Source of the DNA: Erinaceus europaeus
Lineage: Eukaryota > Chordata > Mammalia > Eulipotyphla > Erinaceidae
Length of the DNA: 64,000 bases
Reading direction: 5' to 3'
Assembly (NCBI RefSeq): GCF_950295315.1
Contig: NC_080172.1
Location: 117,309,288-117,373,287, forward strand
The position numbers were made by a program, and so were the translations under genes. Below, in pieces: positions 1 to 12,229 of this stretch. Below the pieces are notes generated by a model, which was not told the DNA's origin, searched no databases, and saw nothing but the letters and a program-made list of their open reading frames with translations. Within the stretch, counting starts at the first letter, position 1. Each line of letters starts with the position of its first letter.

Positions 1-68
1 GGAGAGGAGAGGAGAGGAGAGGAGAGGAGAGGAGAGGAGAGGAGAGGAGGGGAGAGGAGGGGAGAGGA
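1..68. repeat. (GGAGA)n simple repeat
   Basis: Near-perfect pentamer array at the window edge, so its full length is unknown. Two GGGGA variants lie near its right end. Confidence 0.95.
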
Positions 69-899
69 ACACCCATCCTTAAGCTGCAGCCCTTCACCCT
101 CAGGTCCCTAAATGAGAAAGTCTCACCATCCTCCAGTAGCAAGAAGCAGGCCCTGCCCTAGATCCTACAGCATTCTGGAACTGGCATGTCTCCAGATTCC
201 AGCCCTCTCCCTGCCAGTTTCATGGAACGAGCCTGTAGCTGGCCACATCTGACTCAGCAGACAGGGCTCAGAACAGTAATTTCCCTGGGGTGCTAGTAAC
301 AGATTTTATTTTTATTGATCAAAAAAATTTTTTTTTATCAAAACCACATCAAATTGAAGAGGCATAAGAAGCAAGATGAAATCGGATTTTAAGTCCTTTA
401 AAAATGGGCCGTCCCCAAAGATGCCGGGCCCTCATGGTGAGGTACCCGACGTCCAGGCCAGGCCTACTTTGCGTTCAGGCCGCCTTAGAGGAAGCCAGAC
501 ATCTGGCTGCAGATGGGGGATGCAGTGGAGGACCTGTGTGCTGGCTTTAGAGAGTCGGTCCTCAGGCCTCTCTGAACTTGTTCAACTGCCTGGCCGGGCT
601 TTCCGTGTGGGGCCTGGAGCCTGCGTTGCATAAAAACATGTCTAATGAGATCATTCTTCAGGCTGAGCCTAACACACTCACGGAAAATCCCGTTGCTTGA
701 AGAGCAAACAGGCAGAGGCGTGTGTCGGAGAGCTGCACGTCAGTGCACAGATCTGAGCGTCTAGGAGGAGGCGGCTCATTCACTCACGCAGTTACTCAGT
801 CAACGGATGTGTACTAAGCCCTCCTGATGGGCCAGCACACATCTGAGCATCAGGAATAAAGCAATGAGCAAAATACATTAGGGAAAAAAAAAAACCCTT

Positions 900-1101
900 G
901 GGGCCAGGTGCTGGCACACCTGGCTAAGTGCTCACAATACAGTGCACGAGGACCCAGGTTCAAGACCCTAGTCCGCACCTGCAGGGGGAAAGCTTCACGA
1001 GGGGTGATATGGGGCTGCAGGTGTCTCTCTGCCTCTCTTCCTTTCTAGCTCCCCCTCCCCTCTCAATTTCTGGCTGTCTCTATGTGATAATAAATAAATA
1101 A
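900..1101 (+). repeat. SINE family A, full length
   Basis: The tRNA-like head 'gccaggtgctggcacacctg' and B-box-like 'ggttcaagacc' are followed by the CT-rich body and an AATAAATAAATAA tail. Confidence 0.85.
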
Positions 1102-1272
1102 GCGCTCACATCACAGGGCTCAAGGGCCCAGGGTGCAGGCCCTGGTCCCCACCTGTAGGGGAAAGCTTTGGGAGTGGTGAAGTAGAGCTACAGGTATCTC
1201 TCCGTCGCTCTCCCTCTCTCTCCTCCTCTCAGTTTCTCTCTGTCTCTATCCAATAATAAATACATAAACATA
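1102..1272 (+). repeat. SINE family A, 5'-truncated
   Basis: Starts at 'gcgctcacatcac' directly after the tail of the preceding copy, without its own head. It ends in AATAAATACATAA. The pair is a head-to-tail tandem. Confidence 0.8.
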
Positions 1273-1407
1273 TTTTTAAAAAATCTTACAGAAAAAGAAA
1301 TCCTTGTCTTCCTAAAACAGAAACATTACCCCTTCAAATAATTCTAGCTGGAAGGCTGGAAGATGGGTCACAGAGGATGTATCTGTCAGGCTTGGTCCCT
1401 CACTCCA

Positions 1408-1411
1408 GCCT

Positions 1412-1442
<31 letters not shown>

Positions 1443-1446
1443 TTTT
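1408..1446. repeat. (TTTA)n microsatellite
   Basis: About nine TTTA units, probably the decayed A-tail of the minus-strand SINE that follows. Confidence 0.9.
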
Positions 1447-1790
1447 TGCCTCCAGGGTTATTGCTGGGGCTCGGTGCCTGCACTATGAATCCACTGCTCC
1501 TGGAGGCCATTTTTTTTCCCATTTTGTTGCCCTTGTTGTTGTTGTTGTTATAGTTGTCATTGCTGTTGTTATTGTTGTTGTGGTTGGATAGGACAGAGAG
1601 AAATTAAGAGAGGACGGGAAGACAGCGAAGGGGAGAGAAAGACAGACACCTGCAGACCTGCTTCACCGTCCATGAGGCAACCCCCTGCAGGTGGGGATCA
1701 GGTGGGGAGCCAGGGGCTCAAACGAGATCCTTACGCCCGTCCTTGCTCTTTGCCACGTGTGCTTAATCCGTGCGGTACCGTCACCGCCCC
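1447..1790 (-). repeat. SINE family B with 3' module
   Basis: Read on the minus strand: a tRNA-like head, CT-rich body, CAA/ACAACAA region, then the 3' module (here 'tccagggttattgctggggc' on the + strand). Confidence 0.85.
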
Positions 1791-2748
1791 ACCCCACTTC
1801 AGCCTTTTGAAGGTCACTTTCCTGCTCCTGTCACAGCTCCTCCCCTTGCTTATGCCAGTGACACAGTGATGGCTGAACTACAGAGAAAGTTGGTGGAGGA
1901 AAGGGAAGACTGGGAATGAGCCAGGGGTGTGCAAAGAAGCTGAATTCCCAACAGAGGTGCAGAAGCTGGGGAAGGTGCATGGGGCAGGCACCAGGCTTTT
2001 AGTTTGTCAAGAATCTGATGACCCAGCCACCCCAGCAAGGACCAGCTGCCAAGCTTGCCCCTCACTGTGCCCACCTAGGCCTGAGCATCTTCTCTGGGGC
2101 CCTGTCCCCACCGAGTGACGCAGAGACTCAGGGTTTTGGAGCCTCAGAGCCGAGGACTTGACACTCCTGCTATCCCTCCCCGTCTATCCATTCTGCTGAT
2201 GAGTGAGGGACCCTGTGTGCTTTGCCATCTCCACAGAGCTCCATGGGGTTTGCTGGCTTCTGCTATTCTTTTTCTCTGGATTTCTGTACAGCAGTGTGGC
2301 GTCCCCACCAGCAGGAGCTGGGGATGGGTTGGAAACCAGCTGTGGGAATTGTGAGAGGCGGCCTTATCTCCAAGTCATCTGAAATGGGACTTGCCGGGGG
2401 TCTCCTGGGAGGTGTAGCCACACAGCATCTGAACAAGCCCCCGTGCCTGTCTGGGTGTCCACCAGAGAGCAGGACAGAGATAGTTGCAGACGTGGCGAGG
2501 GGACACGCTGCATGTTGTGTTCCTAGCACACAGCAAACCCTCCCTCAGTAAGCTCTGATCCCTTCCTCCTCTTCGTACTGCCTGGTGCAAGGGACGCATC
2601 CCAAGGGAATGAGGGTGTTTAGCAGGACAAGTGTTGATCTTCAAAAAACCACCCTCATCAACCAGGGAACAGCAGATCACACCACCTTAGCATCACTGAA
2701 CCAGAAGATGTGAGAACCCCCAAAAGAACCATTTTGTCCTGGACCCTC

Positions 2749-3380
2749 TTTTTTTTAATGATTTAATATTGATTTACAAAATTATAAGATAATAGGGGTA
2801 CAACTCCACACCATTCTCACCCCCCACCAGAGTTCTGTGTCCCCAGTCCCTCCATTGGAAGCTGCAGCAGTTCTCCCAAGGCTGCAGATATGGGCTGACT
2901 ATTATTCCGACAACTGTCTGTCTAGATTTGTAGATATTTGTCAGTTTTCCCCCTGGTTTCTTTTCCTTTTTTTATGCTTTCTCTTCCTTTCCAAGTCACA
3001 CCTATACCTCTTACTACTTCTAATGTCCCTCCCTTTTTCCTTCTCCCTCTCTGGATCTGGATGGAGTTGGGGTTCAGAGCCCTCTGGGCATCTTCCCCTG
3101 ACATTTCTCCCCCTCTGGGAGGATGGACCAAAATTCTCTATGGGGAGCAGAAGGTGGGAGTTCTGGCTTCCGTCATTGCTTCTCCGCTGGACATGGGTGT
3201 TGGCAGGTGGATCCACACCCCCAGCCTGTGTCTGTCTGTCCCTAGTGGGGCAGGGCTCTGGGGAGGGGAGACTCCAGGACACATGGGTGAGGTCGTCTGC
3301 CCGGAATGATCAGGATGGTGTCATGGTAGCATCTGCAACTTGGTGGCTGAAAGGCAGCAAGATACAAAGCGGGACAGAAT
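2749..3380 (-). repeat. Family R retroposon copy 1
   Basis: The T-rich left end followed by 'gatttacaaaattataag' is the 3' end of the element. The body shares 'ccgctggacatgggtgttgg' and 'ctccaggacacatgggtgag' with the other R copies. No protein function can be assigned to its ORF-like stretches. Confidence 0.75.
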
Positions 3381-3688
3381 GACTACCTCTTCTTTTTTAA
3401 AAAGAGTCTCTCAGCGGCCTGGCCCAGGTGACACAGCACGTCAGAACCACATCTATGTATCCACCCGCTCTAAGCATACAGGTTGCCTCCTTGAAGCTTC
3501 TTTCCTGCACTAAAACTTATAACTATGGAGCCTCCAAAGAGCCCCTAGCTCCTCTTTACAGATACCATTTGAAGCTGACACACACCACTATCCTGTCTTA
3601 CCTGCAGCTAGCTCAGAGTCTAGACACAGCCAAGCTCTGTGCGCCTAGTGGTTGACTTAATGTCTGTTTGGAGCTGTGGCCCTAAGTT

Positions 3689-3736
3689 CAAGTCTTCTTC
3701 TTCTCTTCTCCTTCTCCTTCTCCTCCTTCTTTTTGA
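3689..3736. repeat. (CTT)n-rich tract
   Basis: Imperfect CTT/CTTCTC pyrimidine microsatellite. Confidence 0.85.
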
Positions 3737-4583
3737 CTTCTCACACCAGTTTCTCCAGGAACAGGTGCCCGAGCAAGGGGCCCAGGGCAGCAAACTGGAG
3801 GGGTTCCAGGGGGATCTTACTGGTGCAGAGGACCACCTTCTCATCTGTCGGCAGCGCCCCATACTGGAACCCCAGCCCTGAGTCGGTGTCTGCTTAGAAG
3901 CTAATTTTCCAGGACTGGGGTGTCCGCCTGACACGAGACACAACAGTAATTAAGAAATAAGCCACTTGCCCAGCTCCACAGTGATGATTTGGCTAAGTAA
4001 CTACCATGGTCTGCTGCCTCAGAAATCACCATTAGAGTACGCTCCTTATGGGCATAAAATTTCTCGTTTTCTGCCTCTCATCAGCCTCCCCCTGCAATCT
4101 TCGCCTTGCTTTATTCATACATTCGTCCTCCAACAATGGCGATAAACCCTTTCCCAGAGTGTTGCAAATCAGAAATTTGTCCACATTTTTACACCACCTT
4201 CCACTGTGGACCTGCCCTGCCTGGGAACTGCCAGGCCAGGCCAGCTGGAGAGGGCTGGGTTGCTGGAGATTGATGGGGGCATGACAGGATGGGGTTGCTG
4301 GGGAGAGAGGGTGGGGAGGGGGCAGCGGGAGAATGCACCATGAAAGGCCTCTGCTGCCCAGCGACCAGCCCAGCAGGAGACGGAGAGGCCCATGGAGGGG
4401 AGGGGAGGGGAGGAGAGGGGTGGAGAGGGGCCAGGTTTCCCCACCCCCTTCCTTCCCTTTAGGGGAAGAAGGAGGGGACAGGCCCCGCCCCTGTGGAGTA
4501 GGGATCCTGAGAACAGTCCTTGCCCACTGTGTCCAGATTCTCTGTGTGTCCAGTAGCCCACCCTGCACCCCCCACTTAGAAGC

Positions 4584-4842
4584 CATTCTTTCTTCTTTAT
4601 CAGTGATTTCATAATGGTGAACAAGATTGTAAGGTAACAGGAGGACAAGTCCACACAGTTCCCACCACCAGAGTTCTGTGTCCCCTCCCCTCCATTGGAA
4701 GTTTTCCTGTTCTTTATCCCTCTGGAAGGATGGGCCAAAGATCTTTGTGGGGAGCAGAAGGTGGGAGTTCTGGCTCCTGTCATTGCTTCTCCGCTGGACA
4801 TGGGCATTGGCAGGTGAATCCACACCCCGCCCCAGCCTGGTA
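4584..4842 (-). repeat. Family R copy 2, 5'-truncated
   Basis: Only the 3' third is kept: 'tccacacagttcccaccacc' followed by 'gctggacatgggcattggca'. Confidence 0.75.
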
Positions 4843-4934
4843 GAAGACATTCTTTTCTGGACCCCCTTACCTACCCCCTCACCCCCCACTCCACATTCAG
4901 CCGCAGGCATTGACGGAAAGTTTGGTGGAGCAGT

Positions 4935-5098
4935 TGAGGCAATGGCTCAGCTGACAGAGGACAGGACCTTTAGCCAAAGGCTCCAGCTTCATCCCTGGCA
5001 TTGACTATTACAGAGTGGTACGCTTATTGGGACTCCTCTCTCTCTCTCAACTTTCTCTCATGTTAAACTCTATGAAATAAAGTAAATCTTTAAAAAAA
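4935..5098 (+). repeat. Old SINE, family E-like
   Basis: 'caatggctcagctgacagag', a CT-rich stretch, then 'gaaataaagtaaatc' and an A-run. It is diverged, and the head is only weakly tRNA-like. Confidence 0.5.
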
Positions 5099-5118
5099 AG
5101 AAAGGAAGGAAAGGGGGG

Positions 5119-5378
5119 GGGAGCTGGGCGGTGGTGCACCCGGTTAAGCACACACATTCCTAAGCACAAGGATCTGGGTTCAAGCCCCCAGTCCCCCCCT
5201 GCTGCGAGGACGCTTCACGAGTAGTGAGGCAGGGCTATGGGTGTCTTTCTCTCTCCCTCTCTATTTCCCTCTCCTCTCTCATTTTCTCTCTGTCCTAGCT
5301 AATAAAAAATTAGAAAGAATGAAAAAAAAAAGAAGAAAAAAAATCACTGAGCCCCAGTGATAGCCCTGAGGTGGGGAG
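5119..5378 (+). repeat. SINE family A with 3' module
   Basis: Head 'gagctgggcggtggtgcacc', CT-rich body and an A-rich stretch, then the module 'ctgagccccagtgatagccc'. Confidence 0.85.
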
Positions 5379-5920
5379 GTAGGGGGAGAATGATGGAAGG
5401 AGAGAAGGGAGGATGAAAACGAAAGCCCTGCTGTGAGCGGGGGACTCTGCCGGGCTCTGGCATGAGGTAATGAGTGAAAACACAAGATCTACCCAGGGGG
5501 ATTCTCAGGGTGGCGCTTGAGACTCAGGAGAAACCCTTGTGCTTTTTGTATGTTTGCTTTGCTTTGCTCTTGTCTTTAGGGATATGGAAAGTAGGTTTTT
5601 GAGAAGGGTTTAGACTTGTCAAAATTCACACAATGATTCAAAGACAAGGTTAGGGCCAAATTTCAGGACTCCAACCTGGACTTGCTGGCTTTTTCCAACC
5701 TGCCGGACCCTCCCCGCGTGGCCAGGGTCACCGTTCCGTCTTCTGGCTGAAGCCAGAGTTGTGTGGAGGGCACCTCTCTCCTGACTGGAGGTCCTGGGAT
5801 AGCAGAGATGGGAAGCCGCTCAGGTTACTTTGGGGTTGGTTTGCAGAGGGCAGATTCAGGTGGGCTTCCTGGGTAAAGATTCTTTCATCCTTTTTTTCCT
5901 TTAAAGAAATATTTTATTTC

Positions 5921-6212
5921 GGGGGTTGGGCAGTGGCACACCTAGCTAAGTGCACATAGTATAAAGCTCAAGGACCCACACAGGATCCAGGTTCAAGCCA
6001 CCTGCAGTGGGTGGTGTGGGGGGGGGGGGCAGGGGTCGCTCCACAAGTCGTGAAGCAGATCTGCAGGTGTCTATCATTCTCTCTCCTTCTCTCTATCTAC
6101 CCTCACCTCTCAACTTCTCTCTGTCCTGTGGGGGGAGCTGCCAGAAATAGTGGATTCATAGTGCTGGCACTGAGCCCTGCTACTGGAGGCAAAAAAAAAA
6201 AAAAAAAAAAAA
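5921..6212 (+). repeat. SINE family A with 3' module
   Basis: Diverged head with a G-run inserted in the middle. The module (gtggattcatagtgctggca) ends in a long A-run. Confidence 0.8.
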
Positions 6213-6366
6213 GAGGAATATTTTATTTAGTTTAACGAGGGACAGGGAGAGAGACACCAGAGCGGTAATCAGCTTTGACTTACCATGGTGCTGAGGATTG
6301 AACCTGGGACCTCAGAGTCTCCGGCACGAAAGTCTACATAGCCGCTAAGCTCTGTCCCCAGCCCCA
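6213..6366 (-). repeat. SINE family D
   Basis: Starts with 'attttatttagtttaa'. It contains 'accatggtgctgaggattga' and ends 'gctctgtccccagcccc', the inverse of the family D head. Confidence 0.75.
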
Positions 6367-6450
6367 GATACCTGTTTCTAGGGAGGGAGGCGGGCCGCCT
6401 TTGAAGTGGCTTGTCTTACTGGCAGGGTGGGGCCAGCTGCCATTCTTTCT

Positions 6451-6729
6451 TTTTTAAAAAAAATTTTTTGTATTTTTTATTTATTCCCTTTTGTTGCCCT
6501 TGTTGTTTTATTGTTGTAGTTGTTGTTACTGATGTTGTTGTTGGATAGGACAGAGAGAAATGGAGAGAGGAGGGGAAGACAGAGAGGGGGAGAGAAAGAC
6601 AGACACCTGCAGACCTGTGAAGCGACTCCCCTGCAGGTGGGAAGCCGGGGGCTCGAACCAGGATCCTTACGCCTGTTCTTGCACTTTGCATCACATGCGC
6701 TTAACGAGCTGCGCTACCGCCCGACTCCC
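6451..6729 (-). repeat. SINE family B
   Basis: Typical family B, but lacking about 13 bases in the 'cttcaccgcc' segment, so 'gcagacctgtgaagcgactc' is fused. It ends 'taccgcccgactcccc'. Confidence 0.88.
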
Positions 6730-6965
6730 CAGCCAGCTGCCGTTCTAAGGAGCCTTCACCTTCCTGGTCACAGGTTCAGCCCAAGACCACTGACACTGAA
6801 AAGACCTCTCTAGAGGGCCAGGACTCTCCCTCAGCTTCTGCTGTGGTGACAGTCACTGCAGAGTTGCTGACACTGTGGGTCCAGGGACAACTGGGGATGG
6901 TTAATAAAACTGGGGACATGCTACGCCTCCCCCCATGAATCTACCATTCCCAGTGGCCATTTTTT

Positions 6966-6970
6966 TCCTC

Positions 6971-7005
<35 letters not shown>

Positions 7006-7020
7006 TCCTTCTTCCTTCCT

Positions 7021-7071
<51 letters not shown>

Positions 7072-7072
7072 G
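6966..7072. repeat. (CTTT)n microsatellite
   Basis: About 25 tetramers with a short CCTT interruption in the middle, in the tail of a minus-strand SINE. Confidence 0.95.
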
Positions 7073-7505
7073 TTTTATTTGAAGACAGAGAGAAACTGAG
7101 AGAGAGAGAGGCAAGGGGACCGGGCGGTGGCACACCTGGTTGAGCACACATATTACAGTGTGCAAGGACCTGGGTTCGAGACCCCGGTCCCTACCTGCAG
7201 GGGAAAAACTTTGTGAGTGGTGAAGCAGGGCTGAGGTGTCTGTCTCTCTCTCCCTATCTGTCTCCCCCTACCCTCTCAATTTCTGGCTGTCTCTATGAAA
7301 TAAATAAAGATAATAAAAAATTTTAAAAGAGAGAAGGGGAATATAGAGAGGGAGAGAGAAAGAGAGCCACCTGCAGACCTGCTTCACTGCCCAGGAAGCT
7401 CCCTCCCCCCCGGGCAGGTGGGAAGCAGGGGCTCGAATGAATCTGTCCTTGTGTGTGACACTGTGTGACACTGCGGGCACTCAGCTAGGTACACCACCTG
7501 CCTCT
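7073..7505 (-). repeat. SINE family A, interrupted
   Basis: The minus-strand copy is split: its tail part is 7073-7114 and its head part 7329-7505. A + strand copy sits between them. Confidence 0.75.
7115..7328 (+). repeat. SINE family A nested in an older copy
   Basis: Complete head-to-tail element inserted in the opposite orientation into the copy at 7073-7505. Flanks resemble each other (gagaggcaagggga and gagagaagggga). Confidence 0.85.
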
Positions 7506-7557
7506 CCACATTACACATCTTAGTGTTAGATCTCAGTTTTCTGGAAGGTTTTCTGGA

Positions 7558-7766
7558 AGGGTTGGAGAAATAGCTCACTGGGAAAGACACCAGAGTCACC
7601 ATGCACACAGTTCAGGCACATGGGGGTCTGCAGTGGCCTCGGGGGTAAGCGTCAGTGCTGCGCCATCTCTCCCTTTCTCCCTGTCCCTATCTGAATAGAA
7701 AAGTTGTCCCAAGCCACCTGTGGAGCCTCTGTGATGCAAAAATAATTAAATGAATAAACACATGAA
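7558..7766 (+). repeat. SINE family E
   Basis: 'gagaaatagctcactgggaa' head, CT-rich middle and an A-rich 3' end with AATAAAC. Older than families A and B by its divergence. Confidence 0.55.
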
Positions 7767-7807
7767 AGGAAGGGAGGTGAGGATGGGAGTTATGGAGAAT
7801 GCTAGTT

Positions 7808-8024
7808 AGGGACTGGGTAGCGGCGCACCTGGTTAAGTGAACATGCTATCAAGCACATGGACCCGGGTTCAAGCCCCTGGTCCCCACCTGCAGGGGGGAA
7901 GCTTCACAAGTGGTGAAGCAGGGCTGCAGGTGTCTCTCTGTTTCTCTCTCTCTCTCTATCCCCGTTCCCTCTCAATTTCTCTCTGTCCTATCAAATTAAG
8001 TAAATCAAGTAAAAAAAAAAAGAA
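7808..8024 (+). repeat. SINE family A, full length
   Basis: Head 'gactgggtagcggcgcacct', B-box-like 'gggttcaagcccc', CT-rich body and an A-rich tail. Confidence 0.87.
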
Positions 8025-8676
8025 TTTTTTAAAGACTGTTAGTTATAGAAATGACTCCCAGGGTGGGAGGTGGCGTCAACCTAATCCTAAGTACAAACAG
8101 ATCATTTAGGGGAAGACTAACACCTTTTCCCTCTTGTGTCTCTAAGGATGAAAACTTTAGAGTTTCTCTGTTTAACTGGTGGCTGCAGTTTACCCTAGAG
8201 ATAGCCATTAAAGCATTCTGGAATGCTAGGACCCACAGCCGCAGGAGAAATAACAACACAATAGAGAAACAGTGTTTCTTCCCACCTTAGCTCTCAGGCT
8301 CTCTGGAAACTTCACCACAGACCTCACATACCACCCCTCCCGTTGTTCCCCCACACACCCTGGAGGGAAAACTTCCAGGGGTGCGGGCAGGGAGGGCAGG
8401 GGAGACAGGGCATGGTGTCCTGTTCTTCTTCTAGCGTTTGCCCTTCTTCCGTAGCCAGTCAACAGCATCAGGAGCTGCTTGTTGTTGGCTTTGAAAGTGA
8501 CTGGGATCCATGTGGATTCAGTCGGCTAGGAAGGATCGTCAGCTTCCCCAATGAATGGGGACTCACGGGATGCACCACGGGAAGGTCGATCCAATGCATC
8601 ATCCCATGGTGTCCTGTGATGGGGCTGAAGGGTTAGTTCACAGAGTAGGATGCCTGCTTACCAGGACACAAGCTTG

Positions 8677-8678
<2 letters not shown>

Positions 8679-8707
<29 letters not shown>

Positions 8708-8849
8708 TTCTTCTCTCTCCTCTCTCTTCTCTCTCTCTGTCTCTTCTCTCTCTCTTTCCTCTCTCCTCTCTCCTCTCTCTCTCTCTCTCTGTCTCTTCTC
8801 TCTCTCTTTCCTCTCTCCTCTCTCTCTCTCTCTTTCTCTTCCCTTCCCT

Positions 8850-8881
<32 letters not shown>

Positions 8882-8945
8882 CTCTTCTCTTCTCTTCTCC
8901 TCTTCTCTTCTCTTCTCTTCTCTTCTCTTCTCTTCTCTCTCTCTC
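8679..8945. repeat. (CT)n / (TCTTC)n pyrimidine satellite
   Basis: 267 bases almost purely C and T: dinucleotide blocks on the left, TCTTC pentamers on the right. All long ORFs over it are low-complexity artefacts. Confidence 0.95.
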
Positions 8946-9507
8946 CTCCAGGGTTATCACTGGGGTTCGGTGCCTGCACTATGAATCCACTGCTCCTGTG
9001 GTCATTTTTTCCCATTTTATTGGACGGGACAGAGAGAAATTAAGGGAGAAGGAAGAGAGAGGGAAGGAAGAGAGAGACCTGCAGATCTGCTTCACTGCTT
9101 GTGAAGCCACCCCCCTCTAAGTGGGGAGCAGGGACTTGAACCCAGATATTTTTTTAAAGATTTTTTTTATATTTTCCCTTTTGTTGCCCTTGTTTTTTTT
9201 TTTATTGTTGTTGTAGTTATTATTGTTATTGATGTCATTGTTGGATAGGACAGAGAGAAATGGAGAGAAGAGGGGAAGACAGAGAAGGGGGGAGAGAGAG
9301 AAAGAGATATCCGCAGACCTGCTTCACCGCCTGTGAAGCGACTCCCCTGCAGGTGGGAAGCCTGGGGCTTGAACCAGGATCCTTACTTCAGTCCTTGCGC
9401 TTCGTGCCATGTGCGCTTAACCCGCTGCGCTGCCACCCGACTCCCGAACCAGATCTTTGTGCTCAGTACCATGTGTGTCTAACCAGGAGTCCCACTGCCC
9501 CCACCCC
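8946..9507 (-). repeat. SINE family A with 3' module, interrupted
   Basis: The module and body lie at 8946-9147 and the head remnant at 9447-9507, separated by a family B insertion. Confidence 0.75.
9148..9446 (-). repeat. SINE family B nested in family A
   Basis: A full family B copy whose flanks read 'gaacccagat' on the left and 'gaaccagat' on the right, a likely target-site duplication. Confidence 0.88.
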
Positions 9508-10772
9508 AGGGGCAATCTCTGTGACTGGTTTGATGGGGGAAACCTGATCCCTACTCTCAGAGACCAGGACAGACTACACAGATGGGCTAGATCGTAAGGG
9601 GGCTTGGTAAGCAGGGTCAGCTGTGGGTCTGCAGCAGGGTGGGTTCCCAGTGCTGAGAGGGTGGCACGAGTGACAGCTGTCACAGGGCTTCTGGGCCGTC
9701 ACTGCAAGCTTTGCAGATCAGCTGAGATGGGTGGCATCTTGCCATCTTGCGGGGCTGCGGGTGCTAAGGCTGGAAGCCACCTGCAGGGAGAGGTCCCACC
9801 CTCCAAGCAAGGAGGGCCAGGAAGGCTGATGGCTATGGGGGGTGTGTGTCTGGGGCCACCTACTTGGGTTTAACTGTCACCCCGCCATCAGTCATTAAGC
9901 CGGGAGACCAGAGGCTCAGCCAAGAGCACACACTTCATCACTCACAGCGGTAGGGGTTTGAACAACCTGAACAGGGGGAAGCTTCAGGAGTCCCAGAGGG
10001 GTGCTACAGTGTCTCTCTTTCTCTCGGTGTCTCTTTCTTCCTCTGTCTGAGAGAGAGGGGAGATTGCTGAGAGCAGGGGAGTCCAGCAGAGCCCCAGAGA
10101 TAACGGGACTCTTCAGCCTCAGTGCCCCGCCCATGACCCCAGTCCCACGACGGCTAATCCCCTCGCGGTATGGTGACCGTGGGATCAGGACCCGCAACAG
10201 AGGAAAGACATGCGGTCGCTCAGGCTCACACAGGCAGCTGTTTTCACGCTTATTCTCGGCGGCTGCCAAGGCTGGTCCTGCTTGAGGGGCCCGTGTGCAG
10301 TCTCAATGTCCAGTCTGGGGTACACGGAGCCCCGACTCTGAGCCCAGAGGTTGAGGCGCGCAGCAGGGCCAGGAGTCCTGAAAGCCTTTTCCGGCTCTGC
10401 TCTTTCCGAGGCCTTTCTGACTGGCTGCAGCCAAGGTCCTCAGCCCAGGGGGTGGGGTGGGAGGTGGACGTCAGTGGGCAGGGCAGGGGGGTCCGGCAGG
10501 CTTGGCTTCTCAGGCATATGGTCCTTTCAGACTGGCTTTGTGGGGCCCTGACGGGTGGCCGGCTGCCTTTTCCTGGCCGTGCGGGGCGGCGGGAGCCCCA
10601 GCTGCTGCCGTTTCCCCTTCAGTGACCTGGAGCCACCCCCTAGGATCCCCTACCCCCACCGCCTCTCTCCCCTCAGCCTCGCAGAGCCTGGCACCCTTTA
10701 CTCCCTGAATGGGTCCTTCTTTCTTCTGAAGGAGCTGAAACCTGGTGCACACGTGACTTCATGGATCTGGAC

Positions 10773-10938
10773 TGCTTTTTCATTCAGATAGAGAGAGAGA
10801 CAGAGAGGGGGAGGCACCACAGCACCAGAGCTTCCTCTGAGGCCACAGCACCTTCCAAGGTGGTATCAGGGTCAAGACCTTGGCTGTGCGCTTGGCAAGG
10901 CAGGCACCCAACCTAGTGAGATATCTCTCCAGCCCTGT
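10773..10938 (-). repeat. SINE family D
   Basis: Begins 'tttttcattcagatagag' and ends 'gatatctctccagccct'. Diverged. Confidence 0.6.
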
Positions 10939-11118
10939 GATGGAATACTTAGCAGAAACACCATACCCCCATTTTCTCTGTGGTTCTGCTGGAAGTTCTC
11001 ACCTGACAAAGGTATAGGGCCTGCAGCAAAGTCTCTACCACAGAAAGAGAAGGAAGAAGGAGTGGAAGGGGTATGCATTCATCCAGTCACTTGCTCGTTT
11101 ATTCCTTCCTTTAGGCTT

Positions 11119-11332
11119 TTAGAAATATTTTAATTTATTCATAACAGGATAGAGACAGAGGGAAATTGAGAGGGGAAGGGGAGATAGAGAGGGAGAGAGA
11201 CAGAGAAACACCTGAAGCCCTGCTCCAACACTCGCGAAGCTTTCCCCCTGCAGGTGAGGACCGGGGGCTTGAACCCAGGTCCTTGCACACTGTAACATGT
11301 GCACTCAACCAGGTGCACCACCGTCTGCCCCC
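11119..11332 (-). repeat. SINE family A, full length
   Basis: T-rich tail, GA-rich body, and 'gggcttgaacccaggtcctt' as the inverse of the B-box region. Ends at 'aggtgcaccaccgtctgccc'. Confidence 0.87.
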
Positions 11333-11404
11333 CTTTGGACGTGTACTTGGCAGATATGCTTGCCTCCGGCAGACACAGTGGCAAAGTCCTCACTCTCTGC
11401 AGGC

Positions 11405-11452
11405 ACCAAGAACAACAGTAGTAGTAGTAATAATAATAATAATAATAATAAC
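11405..11452. repeat. (TAG)n(TAA)n triplet repeat
   Basis: Short AAC, TAG and TAA runs in sequence. Confidence 0.9.
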
Positions 11453-11540
11453 TAACAGATACTGAACATTCACCAGCATCTGGCATTACTGTAAACCCTT
11501 GTCTTGTGATCATCCATTTAATCTCTTGCATATAGTTCTA

Positions 11541-11819
11541 TTTAAAAAAATATTTATTTATTCCCTTTCGTTGCCCTTATTGTTTTATTGTTGTAGTTAT
11601 TACTATTGTCATCGTTGTTGGAAAGGACAGAGAGAAATGGAGAGAGGAGGGGAAGACAGAGAGGAGGAGAGAAAGACAGACACCTGCAGACCTGCTTCAC
11701 CGCCTGTGAAGCGACTCCCCTGCAGGTGGGGAGCCGGGGGCTCGAACCGGGATCCTTAAGGCCGGTCCTTGTGCTTTGTGCCACATGCACTTAACCTGCT
11801 GTGCTACAGCCCGACTCCT
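11541..11819 (-). repeat. SINE family B, full length
   Basis: Flanks 'tagttctattt' and 'tagttccactt' form an imperfect target-site duplication. Confidence 0.9.
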
Positions 11820-11829
11820 CTAGTTCCAC

Positions 11830-11995
11830 TTAAAAAAAATAATTAATTTTATTTTAATGAGAAAGTGATACAGGGAGAGAGACCAGAGCCCTGTTCAGCT
11901 CTGGCTTATGGTGGTGCTGGGGACTGAACCTGAGACCTCAGAGCCTCAGGCAGGAGAGTCTTTCGAAGAACCGCTGTGCTGTCTCCCCAGCCCTT
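11830..11995 (-). repeat. SINE family D
   Basis: Sits directly beyond the TSD of the preceding copy. Contains 'ggcttatggtggtgctgggg' and ends 'tgtctccccagccct'. Confidence 0.8.
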
Positions 11996-12229
11996 GGCAC
12001 AGAGTCCTGGGAGTCTGGCACAGCTGTTCTCCTCACTGTGCAGATGGTGGGGCTGTGCTCAGTGTGAAGGCAGGTTGTGGCAGCAGCATCAAAGGCAGCA
12101 CGGAGTTCTGGTTGGGTGTTGGTGCAGTCATACCAGCCGCCTAGGAGGCAGGTGGCACAAGGGCACGGGATCCTAAGAGGACAGCTGGCACACCCAAGGT
12201 TGCAGGGCAGGTGGAGGACTGAGCCCAGA

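Noticed and set aside
1672..1869. Short ORFs over SINE B copies that share a peptide like RTERNGERRGRQRGGEKDRH
   Set aside because: The same peptide appears in a dozen places because SINE B is translated; it is not a gene family.
4032..4910. 292-residue minus ORF
   Set aside because: It runs from a family R copy into non-repetitive sequence with no recognisable domain. The competing + frames over the R part are equally open.
8555..9120. Ser/Leu-rich and Arg/Glu-rich ORFs of 100-160 residues
   Set aside because: They are artefacts of the CT satellite at 8679-8945.
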